Positions 19,772-28,012 of a DNA stretch of 64,000 bases are shown in pieces. The stretch covers positions 1,364,001 through 1,428,000 of the forward strand of contig NZ_CP106879.1 in the NCBI RefSeq assembly GCF_025677645.1, in the 5' to 3' direction. The notes under the pieces are model-generated. The model searched no databases, was not told the origin of the DNA, and saw nothing but the letters and a program-made list of their open reading frames with translations. The DNA comes from Curtobacterium poinsettiae. GTDB taxonomy: Bacteria; Actinomycetota; Actinomycetes; Actinomycetales; Microbacteriaceae. Each line of letters starts with the position of its first letter. Position 1 is the stretch's first letter. Made by a program: the position numbers and the translations under genes.

Positions 19772-20674
19772 GTGTACAGCGCCATCGCGCGGAACAAGCG
19801 CAACACCGTGGTCATCGTCCTGGTGTTCCTGCTGATCATCGGCGCGCTCGGGTTCCTCGGCGGGTACCTCGCCGGCAACGTCTCGATCGGCTTCATCGTC
19901 CTCGTGGTCGCCCTCGGGTACGCGGTGGTGCAGTACTTCCTGGCGGCACGGCAGGCCACCGCGATCGCCGGTGGGGTCGAGATCGACCGCGTCTCCGAAC
20001 CACGGCTGTGGCGGACCGTCGAGAACCTCGCCATCGCGACCGGCATGCCGATGCCCCGGGTGTTCGTCATCCCCGACCCCTCGCCGAACGCCTTCGCCAC
20101 CGGGCGCGACCCCGAGCACGCGGTGGTGGCGGCGACGACGGGGTTGCTCGAGCTCATGGACGACCAGGAGCTGCAGGGCGTGATGGCGCACGAGCTCGGA
20201 CACGTCCGGAACTACGACATCCGGGTGTCCACGATGGTCTTCGGTCTCGTCGTGGCCGTCGGCCTCATCGCCGACGTCCTGCTCCGCATCTCGATCTTCA
20301 GCGGCCTGTCCGGCGGGCGGAACCGCAACTCGGACAACGGCGGCAGCGCCAACCCGGTGCTGCTCATCGCCGGGATCGTCGCCGTCATCGTGGCCCCGAT
20401 CGCCGCGGCCGGCGTCCAGGCGGCGGTGTCCCGGCAGCGCGAGTACCTGGCGGACGCGACGGGGGCGATGACGACCCGGCACCCGGAGGGCCTGGCGCGG
20501 GCCCTCGAGAAGCTCGGTGCGTACGGCCGACCGATGCAGACGCAGAACTCCTCGATGGCGCACCTGTGGATCGCCGACCCGATGCGCCCCGGCGTGATGG
20601 ACCGGCTGTTCTCGACCCACCCACCGCTGCCCGACCGCATCGCGCGGTTGCGGGCGAACGCCGACCGGTTCTGA
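19772..20674 (+). CDS. htpX: HtpX-like M48 family zinc metalloprotease
   Basis: A membrane-bound protease that removes damaged membrane proteins in the HtpX family. The 300 residues have two N-terminal membrane segments (about 12-60), the zinc motif HELGH (about residue 140) with a downstream glutamate in the region REYLADATGA, and two further membrane segments around residues 155-220. The GTG start at 19772 follows lemA by 19 bases without a strong ribosome site, which suggests coupled translation. The stop is only four bases from the 3' end of the convergent gene, leaving no room for a shared terminator. Confidence 0.9.
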   Translation: MYSAIARNKRNTVVIVLVFLLIIGALGFLGGYLAGNVSIGFIVLVVALGYAVVQYFLAARQATAIAGGVEIDRVSEPRLWRTVENLAIATGMPMPRVFVIPDPSPNAFATGRDPEHAVVAATTGLLELMDDQELQGVMAHELGHVRNYDIRVSTMVFGLVVAVGLIADVLLRISIFSGLSGGRNRNSDNGGSANPVLLIAGIVAVIVAPIAAAGVQAAVSRQREYLADATGAMTTRHPEGLARALEKLGAYGRPMQTQNSSMAHLWIADPMRPGVMDRLFSTHPPLPDRIARLRANADRF

Positions 20675-20678
20675 CGGA

Positions 20679-21962
20679 TCAGAAGACGCGGTCGGCGGCC
20701 GTGTCGTCGGCCGTCTCGACCGGTTCCGGGGCGTCCGCGTCGTCAGCGGACTCGTGCGGCACCAGGGGCACTCCGAGCGACCCGGCGACGGCCGCAGCAG
20801 CGGTACCGCGATCGGTCACCTCGATCGCGCCGAGGCCCTGCCAGCTCGCGGTCCGTCGCAGTGTGTCGGCGAGACGCTCGGGGTCCAGGTGCTCGCCCGG
20901 CTCCTGCCAGGCGGTCCGGACGCGGAGCACGCCGCGCTGCCGGTCGCTCTTCAGGTCGATCCGGCCGACGAGCCGGTCGTCCTGCAGCACCGGCAGCACG
21001 TAGTAGCCGAACACCCGCTTCGGGGCCGGCGTGTAGATCTCGATCCGGTAGTGGAAGCCGTACATCCGCTCGGCCCGTCGCCGGAACCAGACGACCGGGT
21101 CGAAGGGGCTCAGCACCGCGTCCGCGGTCATCTGCCGGGGGACCCGAGCGCCCGCGTGCAGCCAGGCCCGCTCGCCCCACCCCTCGACCCGAACCGGCAG
21201 GAGCTCGCCGGCGTCGGTGAGCTCGGCGATCGCGGTGGCCGTGTCGTCGGAGCGCAGCCGGTAGTAGTCCGCGATGTCCGCTCGGGTGCCGATGCCGAGC
21301 GCCCGTGCGGCCTGGCGCACGAGTTCGCGCACGGCGTCGGCACGCGGTGGGGCGGTCTCGAGGAAGCCTGCGGGCAGCACCTGCTCCGGCAGGGCGTACA
21401 CCCGCTCGAAACCGGCTCGTCCGGCACTCACCGCCTCGCCCCAGCGGAACATCTGCTCGAGCCCGAGCTTCACGTCGCTCCACCCCCACCAGGGGCCGCG
21501 CCGAACGTTCGACTCGTGCTCCACGGCGCTCGCCCGCATCGGCCCCTCGGCCCGGAGCAGCGCGTGCAGTTCGCGCCGGACGGCAGCGGTCCGGGTGACA
21601 CCGTCGACCCGGGTCGGGCCGGCGTCACGCTCCCGCAGGGCGTCCATCCGCCACCGGAAGAGCCGCAGGTCGTCGCGGGGGATGAACGCCGCCTCGTGCG
21701 CCCAGTACTCGGTGTACGGGCCCGAGCGTCCGAGCGTCAGCCGGTCGAGCGTCGACCGGTCGTAGGCCCCGAGCCGGGCGAAGAGCGGCAGGTAGTGGCT
21801 GCGCTCGAACACGTTCACGGAGTCGATCTGCAACAGCCCGAGCCGGCCGAACGCGGCGTTCAGGGCACGCGTCGAGACCGGCTCGGCGGGTGGTCGTCCG
21901 AACCCCTGTGCGGCGAGTGCGACCCGGCGGGCCTCGGCGGCGGAGAGCGTCGACCTGGGCAT
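20679..21962 (-). CDS. YcaQ/AlkZ-like winged-helix DNA glycosylase family protein
   Basis: A member of the HTH_42 superfamily, 427 residues. E. coli YcaQ (AlkX) and Streptomyces AlkZ in this superfamily remove alkylated bases and unhook interstrand crosslinks; YcaQ-type enzymes use a Q-x-D motif. Here QID occurs at residues 45-47 (LLQIDSVNVFERSH), in the position expected for that motif. Further family marks are YTEYWAHEAAFIP near residue 93 and the C-terminal PVLQDDRLVGRIDLKSDR block. I infer a DNA-repair role and not a regulator, despite the winged helices. It is convergent with htpX. Confidence 0.8.
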   Translation of the reverse strand: MPRSTLSAAEARRVALAAQGFGRPPAEPVSTRALNAAFGRLGLLQIDSVNVFERSHYLPLFARLGAYDRSTLDRLTLGRSGPYTEYWAHEAAFIPRDDLRLFRWRMDALRERDAGPTRVDGVTRTAAVRRELHALLRAEGPMRASAVEHESNVRRGPWWGWSDVKLGLEQMFRWGEAVSAGRAGFERVYALPEQVLPAGFLETAPPRADAVRELVRQAARALGIGTRADIADYYRLRSDDTATAIAELTDAGELLPVRVEGWGERAWLHAGARVPRQMTADAVLSPFDPVVWFRRRAERMYGFHYRIEIYTPAPKRVFGYYVLPVLQDDRLVGRIDLKSDRQRGVLRVRTAWQEPGEHLDPERLADTLRRTASWQGLGAIEVTDRGTAAAAVAGSLGVPLVPHESADDADAPEPVETADDTAADRVF

Positions 21963-22042
21963 GCCGTGACGCTACCGAACCCCGCCGACATGAGGGTCCA
22001 CGAACGTATGCCGCATCTGGCACCTGACGCGAAGCACATCGC

Positions 22043-22048
22043 TACACT
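22043..22048 (+). promoter_or_regulatory. -10-like hexamer before the AI-2E family gene
   Basis: TACACT lies seven bases before the ATG at 22056; no ribosome-binding site is seen. Confidence 0.5.
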
Positions 22049-22055
22049 CGGGCCC

Positions 22056-23315
22056 ATGGCATGGGGAAGCAAGCAGACACACCCCGACCCCGTGGTCGAG
22101 GAATCCGTCCCGGTCGGCGTGCGCATCGCCGGTGCGTGGTCGTGGCGGGCGCTCGTCGTCGTGGGCGTGATCGCCGTCTTCATCTGGCTCGTCACGGTCT
22201 TCAGCGAGATCCTCATCCCGTTCCTGGTCGGCATCGTGGTCTCGGCGCTCCTCGTGCCGATCTCGAACTGGCTGCAGCGGCACCACGTGCCCAAGTGGCT
22301 CGCCGTCGTGATGAGCCTGCTCGGCGGCATCGCGGCACTCGGCGGCCTGATCTGGCTCGTCGTCGACCAGATCATCGCGTCCTACCCGTCCCTGCGTGAC
22401 CGGACGGTCGACCAGTACGCGAACATCAAGGACTTCGTCCTGAGCTCCGGGTTCGGCATCAGCCAGTCCGACGTGAACGGCTGGCTCGACGACGGCACGA
22501 AGTGGCTGCAGGACAACTCCGCGTCGATCCTGTCCGGGGTCGCCAGCGCGGGTTCGGGTGCCACGCATGCCTTCGAGGCGCTCTTCATCATCCTGTTCAC
22601 CACGATCTTCCTGCTGATCGACGGCAAGAACGTCTGGCGCTGGTCCGTCCGGCTGTTCCCGAAGAAGGCCCGCGCAGCGGTGGACGGCGCCGGTGTCGCC
22701 GGTTGGATCACCCTGACGAGCTTCATCCGCGTGCAGATCTTCGTCGCGTTCGTCGACGCGGTCGGCATCGGCCTGGGGTCCTTCATCGTCGGGCTCTTCT
22801 TCGGCGGCATGCCGCTGGTCATCCCGATCGCCGCCTTCGTGTTCCTCGGCGCCTTCATCCCGGTCGTCGGTGCCATCGTCACCGGCTTCCTCGCGGTGTT
22901 CGTCGCGCTGATCTTCAACGGTCCCCTCGCGGCTGTCCTGGTGCTCGGGGTCGTGCTGCTGGTCCAGCAGATCGAGGGACACATCCTGCAGCCGCTCGTC
23001 ATGGGCAACGCGGTCAAGGTCCACCCCCTGGCGGTCGTCCTCGGCGTCACCGCGGCCTCCGGTCTCGCCGGCATCGCCGGCGCGTTCTTCGCTGTCCCGC
23101 TGATCGCGACGCTGAACGCCATGGTCACCACCATCGCGAGCGGACGCTGGCGGCGGCTCGACTCCGACCACGTCCTCGAAGCGACGCCGAAGCGCGGGCA
23201 GCACGGGCAGATCCAGTTGCTCCGACGCCGTCGGCACAAGGTCGGCGACGACGTGCCGGCACCGGGCGTCGACTCGGGTCCCTCGGCCGAAGAAGACACC
23301 GCCAGCACCAACTGA
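22056..23315 (+). CDS. AI-2E family transporter
   Basis: A polytopic permease of the AI-2E (UPF0118, PerM-like) family, 419 residues with about eight membrane segments. Family features are the paired N-terminal helices ending in SALLVPISNWLQRH, a long middle region, and the conserved VFLGAFIPVVGAIVTG and LVQQIEGHILQPLVMG blocks. Members have been linked to autoinducer export, but also to Na+/H+ exchange and other roles, so the substrate is open. The tail is polar and basic. ATG 22056 is chosen over upstream starts because of the promoter spacing. ilvA follows after 48 bases. Confidence 0.85.
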   Translation: MAWGSKQTHPDPVVEESVPVGVRIAGAWSWRALVVVGVIAVFIWLVTVFSEILIPFLVGIVVSALLVPISNWLQRHHVPKWLAVVMSLLGGIAALGGLIWLVVDQIIASYPSLRDRTVDQYANIKDFVLSSGFGISQSDVNGWLDDGTKWLQDNSASILSGVASAGSGATHAFEALFIILFTTIFLLIDGKNVWRWSVRLFPKKARAAVDGAGVAGWITLTSFIRVQIFVAFVDAVGIGLGSFIVGLFFGGMPLVIPIAAFVFLGAFIPVVGAIVTGFLAVFVALIFNGPLAAVLVLGVVLLVQQIEGHILQPLVMGNAVKVHPLAVVLGVTAASGLAGIAGAFFAVPLIATLNAMVTTIASGRWRRLDSDHVLEATPKRGQHGQIQLLRRRRHKVGDDVPAPGVDSGPSAEEDTASTN

Positions 23316-23363
23316 GCGTCACACGAGTTCGCCGCGGGGGCCGGGAGCGACGATGATGGGGGA

Positions 23364-24623
23364 GTGACCGACACCAGCGCCTCTCCGCACACGCTCACCG
23401 CGATCCCGACCCTCGCGGACATCGAGACGGCGCGCGAGACCATCAAGGGTGTCGCACGCGTCACCCCGATGGAGACGTCGCAGTTCCTCGCCGAGCTGCT
23501 CGGGTCCCCCGTCCACCTGAAGTGCGAGAACCTGCAGCGCACGGGTGCCTACAAGGTGCGCGGTGCCTACAACCGCCTCTCGACCCTGTCCGCGGAGCAG
23601 CGAGCCAAGGGCGTCGTGGCCGCGAGCGCCGGCAACCACGCACAGGGCGTCGCCCTCGCCGCGCGCGAGCTCGGCATCCCCGCGACGATCTTCACGCCGG
23701 TCGGAGTCGCACTGCCCAAGCTGCAGGCCACCCGCCACTACGGCGCCGACGTCGTGCTGCGGGGCCACTCCGTGGAAGAGGCGTTGAGCGCCGCGAAGGA
23801 CTTCGCCGCCCACACCGGCGCCGTGTTCATCCCGCCGTTCGACCACCCGGCCGTGATCGCCGGGCAGGGCACGCTCGGCCTCGAGATCATCGACCAGGTG
23901 CCGGACGTCGACACCGTCGTGGTGCCGATCGGTGGCGGCGGCGTCATCTCCGGTATCGCACTCGCCGTCAAGGGCATGGCCGAGCGCCTCGGACGGCCGA
24001 TCCGGGTCATCGGTGTGCAGGCCGAGAACGCCGCGGCCTACCCGTCCTCGATCACCGCCGGCGAGCCCGTCACCATCACCACGAAGCCGACCATCTCCGA
24101 CGGCATCGCGGTGGCACGCCCCGGCGACCTGAACTTCCCGATCATCCGCGACCTGGTCGACGACATCGTCACCGTCTCGGACGACGACACCGCCCGCGCA
24201 CTGCTCGTCCTGCTCGAGCGCGCCAAGCTCGTGGTCGAGGCAGCGGGGGCCGTCGGCGTCGCCGCGATCATGTCCGGTGCCGTCCGCGACACCGGCCGCA
24301 CCGTGGTGCTGCTGAGCGGCGGCAACATCGACCCGCTCATGATGGAGCGCGTGATCACCCGTGGGCTCGTCGCGGCCTCGCGCTACATCGGCATCCGCAT
24401 CATGCTGCCGGACCGCCCGGGTCAGCTCGCCCGGGTCGCCCAGGTCATCTCGGATGCCGGTGCGAACGTGGTCGAGGTGCTGCACACCCGCCACGGACAG
24501 GGCCTGGTCATCAACGAGGTCGCGCTGGACCTGTCGATCGAGGCACGCGGCCCCGAGCACGCGCAGGAGGTCATCCAGCGCCTGCACGAGGTCGGCTTCC
24601 GCCCGGAACTCCTCGAGCACTAG
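23364..24623 (+). CDS. ilvA: Threonine ammonia-lyase (threonine deaminase)
   Basis: A PLP enzyme that converts threonine to 2-oxobutanoate and ammonia, either as the first isoleucine step or in catabolism. The 419-residue protein has the PLP-lysine motif in RTGAYKVRGAYN, the glycine-rich phosphate-cradle GGGGVISG and the substrate loop SAGNHAQGVA. The C-terminal 80 residues (about 335-419) form a single ACT-like domain. This single-ACT, about 400-residue layout matches the shorter threonine dehydratases, whereas the classic biosynthetic enzyme has two ACT-like modules, so feedback control may differ. GTG 23364 follows GGGGGA closely. Confidence 0.9.
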   Translation: MTDTSASPHTLTAIPTLADIETARETIKGVARVTPMETSQFLAELLGSPVHLKCENLQRTGAYKVRGAYNRLSTLSAEQRAKGVVAASAGNHAQGVALAARELGIPATIFTPVGVALPKLQATRHYGADVVLRGHSVEEALSAAKDFAAHTGAVFIPPFDHPAVIAGQGTLGLEIIDQVPDVDTVVVPIGGGGVISGIALAVKGMAERLGRPIRVIGVQAENAAAYPSSITAGEPVTITTKPTISDGIAVARPGDLNFPIIRDLVDDIVTVSDDDTARALLVLLERAKLVVEAAGAVGVAAIMSGAVRDTGRTVVLLSGGNIDPLMMERVITRGLVAASRYIGIRIMLPDRPGQLARVAQVISDAGANVVEVLHTRHGQGLVINEVALDLSIEARGPEHAQEVIQRLHEVGFRPELLEH

Positions 24624-24698
24624 TCCGCGACGATCCACGAGTCGTTCGACGCGTGGGCCGTCGGACGCGCGGTGCGCGTCCTGGGCGGGACCAGCGGA

Positions 24699-24742
24699 CA
24701 GACAGGAGGCCCGTGGCGGCGTCGCCACGGGCCTCCCGTCTG
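24699..24742. terminator. GGAGGCCC-family hairpin between ilvA and greA
   Basis: A 20-base arm CAGAC-A-GGAGGCCCGTGGCG pairs with its complement, with one A-C mismatch, around a four-base loop. It lies between convergent genes. Confidence 0.75.
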
Positions 24743-24755
24743 CAGTGGGCCGGGT

Positions 24756-25244
24756 CTACGGCTCGTAGCGCTCGATCTTGACGACCTCGACGGCGATCTC
24801 CTTGCCGTTCGGCGCCGTGTAGGTGGCCTCGTCGCCGGCCTTGAGGCCGACGATGGCCGCCCCGACGGGGCTGACGGGGCTGTAGACCGTCAGGTCGGAG
24901 CCCTCGGCGACGATCTCGCGGCTGCCGACCAGGAAGGTGGACTCGTCGCCGGCGATGACCGCCGTGACGACGGTACCCGGCTCGACGGTGCCGTCGAACT
25001 CGGCTTCGCTGACGGTGGCGTGCTTGAGGAGCTCGGTGAGGACGCGGATGCGGGCCTCGATCTTGCCCTGCTCGTCCTTCGCGGCGTGGTAGCCGCCGTT
25101 CTCCTTGAGGTCACCTTCCTCGCGAGCCGCCTCGATGCGGCGCGCGATCTCGGCACGGCCCTCGCCGCTCAGCTCGTCGAGCTCCGCCTTGAGACGGTCG
25201 TGCGCCTCCTGGGTCAGCCAGGTGACCTGCGTGTCGTTGCTCAT
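24756..25244 (-). CDS. greA: Transcription elongation factor GreA
   Basis: GreA enters the secondary channel of RNA polymerase and triggers cleavage of backtracked transcripts. The 162 residues show the N-terminal coiled coil with the acidic tip EEGDLKENGGYHAAK (about residues 43-57), which holds the catalytic Asp and Glu, and the C-terminal FKBP-like domain containing SPVGAAIVGLKAGDEATY. The ATG at 25244 is preceded by AAGGGACAG and sets a normal N-terminus. The DUF4307 gene lies upstream on the same strand, separated by an intrinsic terminator, so greA probably has its own promoter. Confidence 0.97.
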   Translation of the reverse strand: MSNDTQVTWLTQEAHDRLKAELDELSGEGRAEIARRIEAAREEGDLKENGGYHAAKDEQGKIEARIRVLTELLKHATVSEAEFDGTVEPGTVVTAVIAGDESTFLVGSREIVAEGSDLTVYSPVSPVGAAIVGLKAGDEATYTAPNGKEIAVEVVKIERYEP

Positions 25245-25264
25245 GTTCTGTCCCTTCGACCATG

Positions 25265-25296
25265 AAAAAACGAGACCGGCCGAGTGGTCGGTCTCG
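25265..25296 (-). terminator. Rho-independent terminator of the DUF4307 gene
   Basis: On the minus strand an 11-bp stem (CGAGACCGACC with GGCCGGTCTCG, one G-T pair) around ACTC is followed directly by TTTTTT. It is one of the few classical T-tract terminators in the window. Confidence 0.9.
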
Positions 25297-25315
25297 AGAG
25301 GCGAATCAGGACAGT

Positions 25316-25807
25316 CTAGGGAATCCAGCAGTCGTGGATCAAGCCGGTCACGCCCCGCGTCGTCGTGGTGACCTGCGTGGAGATGCTCCGGCTGCGCTGT
25401 TCGGACGCCGGGACGGTGATCTCCTTCCAGCCCACGATCGAGTAGCTCTTGTCGAGGACCTGCACGGCGCACTTCGCCTCGACGCCCGGGTCGACGGACA
25501 CCTGCGAGTGGACGACGGTGCTGTGCTCGGACAGGACCTCGTACCCGATGACGTCCTGGTCGAGGCCGCGGTCGGACTGGTCGAGCCCGGCCCAGATCAC
25601 CCACGCACCGAAGACCACGACGACCGCGATGGCCGCGACGATCGCGAAGAGGCGGCTGCGGCGCTTGCGGGCCGGGGTGCGGCCGTAGCGCTCGTCGAGG
25701 GTGGCGGTCTGGTGCTGTTCGGACAGTTCGGGGCTCCCGGGGTGGATATCCTGATCCCAGGGTAGTTCACGCGATGCTGTGCGCTGCCCGCGTCCGACGC
25801 CGCTCAC
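25316..25807 (-). CDS. DUF4307 domain-containing membrane protein
   Basis: A small bitopic protein common in actinobacteria between mca and greA; its function is unknown. The 163 residues comprise a polar N-terminus with the DERYGRTPARKRR lead-in, one membrane helix (about residues 53-72) and an extracytoplasmic domain of about 90 residues with two cysteines (CAVQVLD and the terminal DCWIP). The GTG at 25807 is the only usable start upstream of the conserved part, and it leaves only 19 bases to the divergent mca. A shorter start that I cannot see would be possible only if an unusual codon is used. Confidence 0.75.
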   Translation of the reverse strand: MSGVGRGQRTASRELPWDQDIHPGSPELSEQHQTATLDERYGRTPARKRRSRLFAIVAAIAVVVVFGAWVIWAGLDQSDRGLDQDVIGYEVLSEHSTVVHSQVSVDPGVEAKCAVQVLDKSYSIVGWKEITVPASEQRSRSISTQVTTTTRGVTGLIHDCWIP

Positions 25808-25826
25808 CCGCAGTGAGGAACCCCAC

Positions 25827-26717
25827 GTGCCCTACCGTCTGCTGGCCGTCCACGCCCACCCCGACGACGAGTCGAGCAAGGGTGCCGCGACCGCCGCGAA
25901 GTACGTGGCCGACGGGCACCAGGTGCTCGTCGTGTCCTGCACCGGTGGCGAGGCCGGCGACATCCTGAACGACCAGCTCGGCGAGCCGGCGACGAGCCGT
26001 GCGCACCGTGACATGGCGGGGTACCGCCGCACCGAGATGGCCGCGGCGCAGCAGGCGCTCGGCATCGACCACGTGTGGCTCGGCTACCACGACTCGGGGT
26101 TGCCCGACGCCGAGAAGGGCGAGACGGTCCGGCAGGGCACGTTCTCCACGGTGCCGCTCGAGTACAGCACCGAGGCCCTCGTCCGCGTGATCCGCCGGTT
26201 CCGCCCGCACGTGCTCGTCACTTACGACGAGAACGGCGGCTACCCGCACCCCGACCACATCCGCACGCACGAGGTGTCGATGGCCGCGTGGTCCGCTGCC
26301 GCCGACCCGTCGGCGTACCCGTCCGCCGGTGCCCCGTGGTCGATCGCGAAGCTCTACTACGAGCGCACGATGAACCCGCGACGCTTCAGCACGATCTTCG
26401 AGGCCCTGCAGGAGCGCGACCCGGACAGCCCCGCCGTCGAGCAGCTGCGCGAGTGGGTCGAGCGGTTCGCCGACCGGCCCGACCTCGCCACCACCCACGT
26501 CGACGTGCACGAGTACTTCGACCAGCGTGACGCCGCACTCCGCGCGCACGCCAGCCAGGTCGCACCGGACAGCGCCTTCTTCTACTGGCCGAACGACCTC
26601 CTCGCGACGGTGTGGCCGACCGAGGACTACCAGCTCGTGGAGGCACGCGTGCCGACCGAGCTCCCGGAGACCGACCTGTTCGCCGGGATCCCAGCCGACA
26701 AGGAACCGACCTCGTGA
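25827..26717 (+). CDS. mca: Mycothiol conjugate amidase Mca
   Basis: Hydrolyses mycothiol S-conjugates of toxins to a mercapturic acid, which is exported, and glucosaminyl-inositol, which is recycled. The 296-residue protein belongs to the zinc-dependent LmbE/PIG-L family, with AHPDDES at residues 10-16 and the second metal histidine in GGYPHPDHIRTHE. Length and the C-terminal block FFYWPNDLLATVWPTEDY favour Mca over the deacetylase MshB. GTG 25827 follows GAGGAA. It shows that the organism makes mycothiol. The next gene overlaps the stop by four bases. Confidence 0.9.
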   Translation: MPYRLLAVHAHPDDESSKGAATAAKYVADGHQVLVVSCTGGEAGDILNDQLGEPATSRAHRDMAGYRRTEMAAAQQALGIDHVWLGYHDSGLPDAEKGETVRQGTFSTVPLEYSTEALVRVIRRFRPHVLVTYDENGGYPHPDHIRTHEVSMAAWSAAADPSAYPSAGAPWSIAKLYYERTMNPRRFSTIFEALQERDPDSPAVEQLREWVERFADRPDLATTHVDVHEYFDQRDAALRAHASQVAPDSAFFYWPNDLLATVWPTEDYQLVEARVPTELPETDLFAGIPADKEPTS

Positions 26718-27004
26718 GCACCATCGCGGCGGCACTCGCCGCCACCCCCAGTCCCAGCCCCTCGGTCGTCCCCGACGTCGACGTCACCCCGGGTGTCGTC
26801 GGGTTCATCGCGATCGCACTCGTCGCGATCGTGACGATCCTGCTCGTGGTGGACATGACCCGACGCATCCGTCGGACCCGCTACCGCGCCGAGGTGCGCG
26901 AGCGGCTCGAGGCCGAGGCGAACGGCACCGCGACGGACGAGCCGGAGTGGCGCGCGGCCGAGGGCGGCCGGGCCGACGTCGGCGACGACACCGAGCGCGG
27001 CTGA
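26714..27004 (+). CDS. Small single-pass membrane protein co-transcribed with mca
   Basis: The 96-residue product is not recognised. It has a Pro/Ser-rich N-terminus, one membrane helix (about residues 27-50), then a basic stretch RRIRRTRYRAEVRERLEAE and an acidic tail. The GTG overlaps the mca stop (GTGA), so the two are translationally coupled. It may localise or assist Mca, but there is no direct evidence. A perfect long hairpin follows. Confidence 0.75.
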   Translation: MSTIAAALAATPSPSPSVVPDVDVTPGVVGFIAIALVAIVTILLVVDMTRRIRRTRYRAEVRERLEAEANGTATDEPEWRAAEGGRADVGDDTERG

Positions 27005-27016
27005 CGCGACTCCGAA

Positions 27017-27062
27017 GCGGACGGGAGGCCCGTGGCGCGACCGCCACGGGCCTCCCGTCCGC
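27017..27062. terminator. Perfect 21-bp GGAGGCCC-family hairpin
   Basis: GCGGACGGGAGGCCCGTGGCG (27017-27037) pairs without mismatch to 27042-27062 around a CGAC loop. It is the longest perfect member of the family and lies between convergent genes. Confidence 0.8.
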
Positions 27063-27080
27063 CTCGTGCGCGCCGACCGG

Positions 27081-27137
27081 AACCGGACGTACCGGGTCGA
27101 ACCGGGCGTACCTGGTTGAACCGGGCGTACCTGGTCA
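27081..27137. repeat. Three tandem 19-bp direct repeats
   Basis: Units at 27081-27099, 27100-27118 and 27119-27137 follow AACCGGGCGTACCTGGTTG with few changes. Each has an imperfect AACC...GGTT dyad. They lie about 70 bases beyond the trhA stop and just after the hairpin of the preceding operon. There is no coding potential. Confidence 0.7.
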
Positions 27138-27205
27138 GAAGTTCCTGGTGAGGACGCCCGGGACCACCAGGCATCGCACCCGTTCTGGGAAGGAAGGTGC
27201 GACGG

Positions 27206-27916
27206 TCAGCGCACCGGGTCCAGCGCGACGATGAGCACGCCGACCCACTGCGCACCGAAGGCCACCACGGTCAGGGCGTGGAACACCTCGTGGAACCCGA
27301 ACTGGGTCGGCACCGGGTTCGGGCGCTTGAAGCCGTAGACCAGCGCGCCGATGATGTACGCGACGCCACCGGACAGGATGAGCACGGTCATCGGGACGCT
27401 CGCCGCGAAGAACTGCGGCAGCAGCCCGAGGGCAGCGCACCCGAGCACCAGGTAGATCGGCACGTACAGCCAGCGGGGCGCGTTGATCCAGAGCACCCGG
27501 AACGCGATGCCGAGCGCGGCGCCCGACCACATCACCCAGAGCACGACGACCATGAGCGTGTGCGGCAGGGCGCAGATCGCGACGGGCGTGTAGGTGCCGG
27601 CGATGAGCAGCAGGATGTTGGTGTGGTCGATGCGCTTCAGTACGGCCTTCACCTTCGGCCCCCACGGGAACCGGTGGTAGGTCGCGGAGACGCCGAACAT
27701 CGCCAACGACGTCGCCATGAACACGGCGCTGCCGACCTTCGCCGCGGTGCTGTCGGCGAGGGTGATCAGGACGACCCCCATCGCGATCGCGAACGGGAAC
27801 GCGCCGAGGTGGATCCAGCCACGCCAGGCCGGACGGGGTTCGGCGGTCGTGGTCGCCGACGCTTCTTCCGTGAACGGGACGTGGGGGAGTGTTCCGGTCT
27901 CGTGCTCGTCCTGCAT
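27206..27916 (-). CDS. trhA: Hemolysin III/TrhA family membrane protein
   Basis: A seven-helix membrane protein related to PAQR receptors. Bacterial members are implicated in membrane energetics and fluidity more than in true hemolysis. The 236-residue product has the conserved SATYHRFPW and KRIDHTNILLLIAGTYTP segments and the late HEVFHALTVVAF with putative metal-binding histidines. ATG 27916 is selected because TATGGT lies seven bases upstream, as in other leaderless genes here; 27928 is the alternative. It is divergent from the prenyl transferase, the same neighbour pair as Rv1085c and Rv1086 in Mycobacterium tuberculosis. Confidence 0.9.
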   Translation of the reverse strand: MQDEHETGTLPHVPFTEEASATTTAEPRPAWRGWIHLGAFPFAIAMGVVLITLADSTAAKVGSAVFMATSLAMFGVSATYHRFPWGPKVKAVLKRIDHTNILLLIAGTYTPVAICALPHTLMVVVLWVMWSGAALGIAFRVLWINAPRWLYVPIYLVLGCAALGLLPQFFAASVPMTVLILSGGVAYIIGALVYGFKRPNPVPTQFGFHEVFHALTVVAFGAQWVGVLIVALDPVR

Positions 27917-27923
27917 GGTCCCG

Positions 27924-27929
27924 ACCATA
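27924..27929 (-). promoter_or_regulatory. -10-like hexamer of a leaderless trhA promoter
   Basis: TATGGT on the minus strand lies seven bases before the ATG at 27916. Confidence 0.5.
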
Positions 27930-28000
27930 GGGCCTGACCCCGAACGACAGCCACGTGTCCGGAGAGCGGGAGCCTCAGGGAGCGTGTGTCGGTGGTGCAC

Positions 28001-28006
28001 TACGCT
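28001..28006 (+). promoter_or_regulatory. -10-like hexamer of a leaderless prenyl transferase promoter
   Basis: TACGCT lies six bases before the GTG at 28013, in the 96-base divergent gap with trhA. Confidence 0.5.
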
Positions 28007-28012
28007 CGGTGC

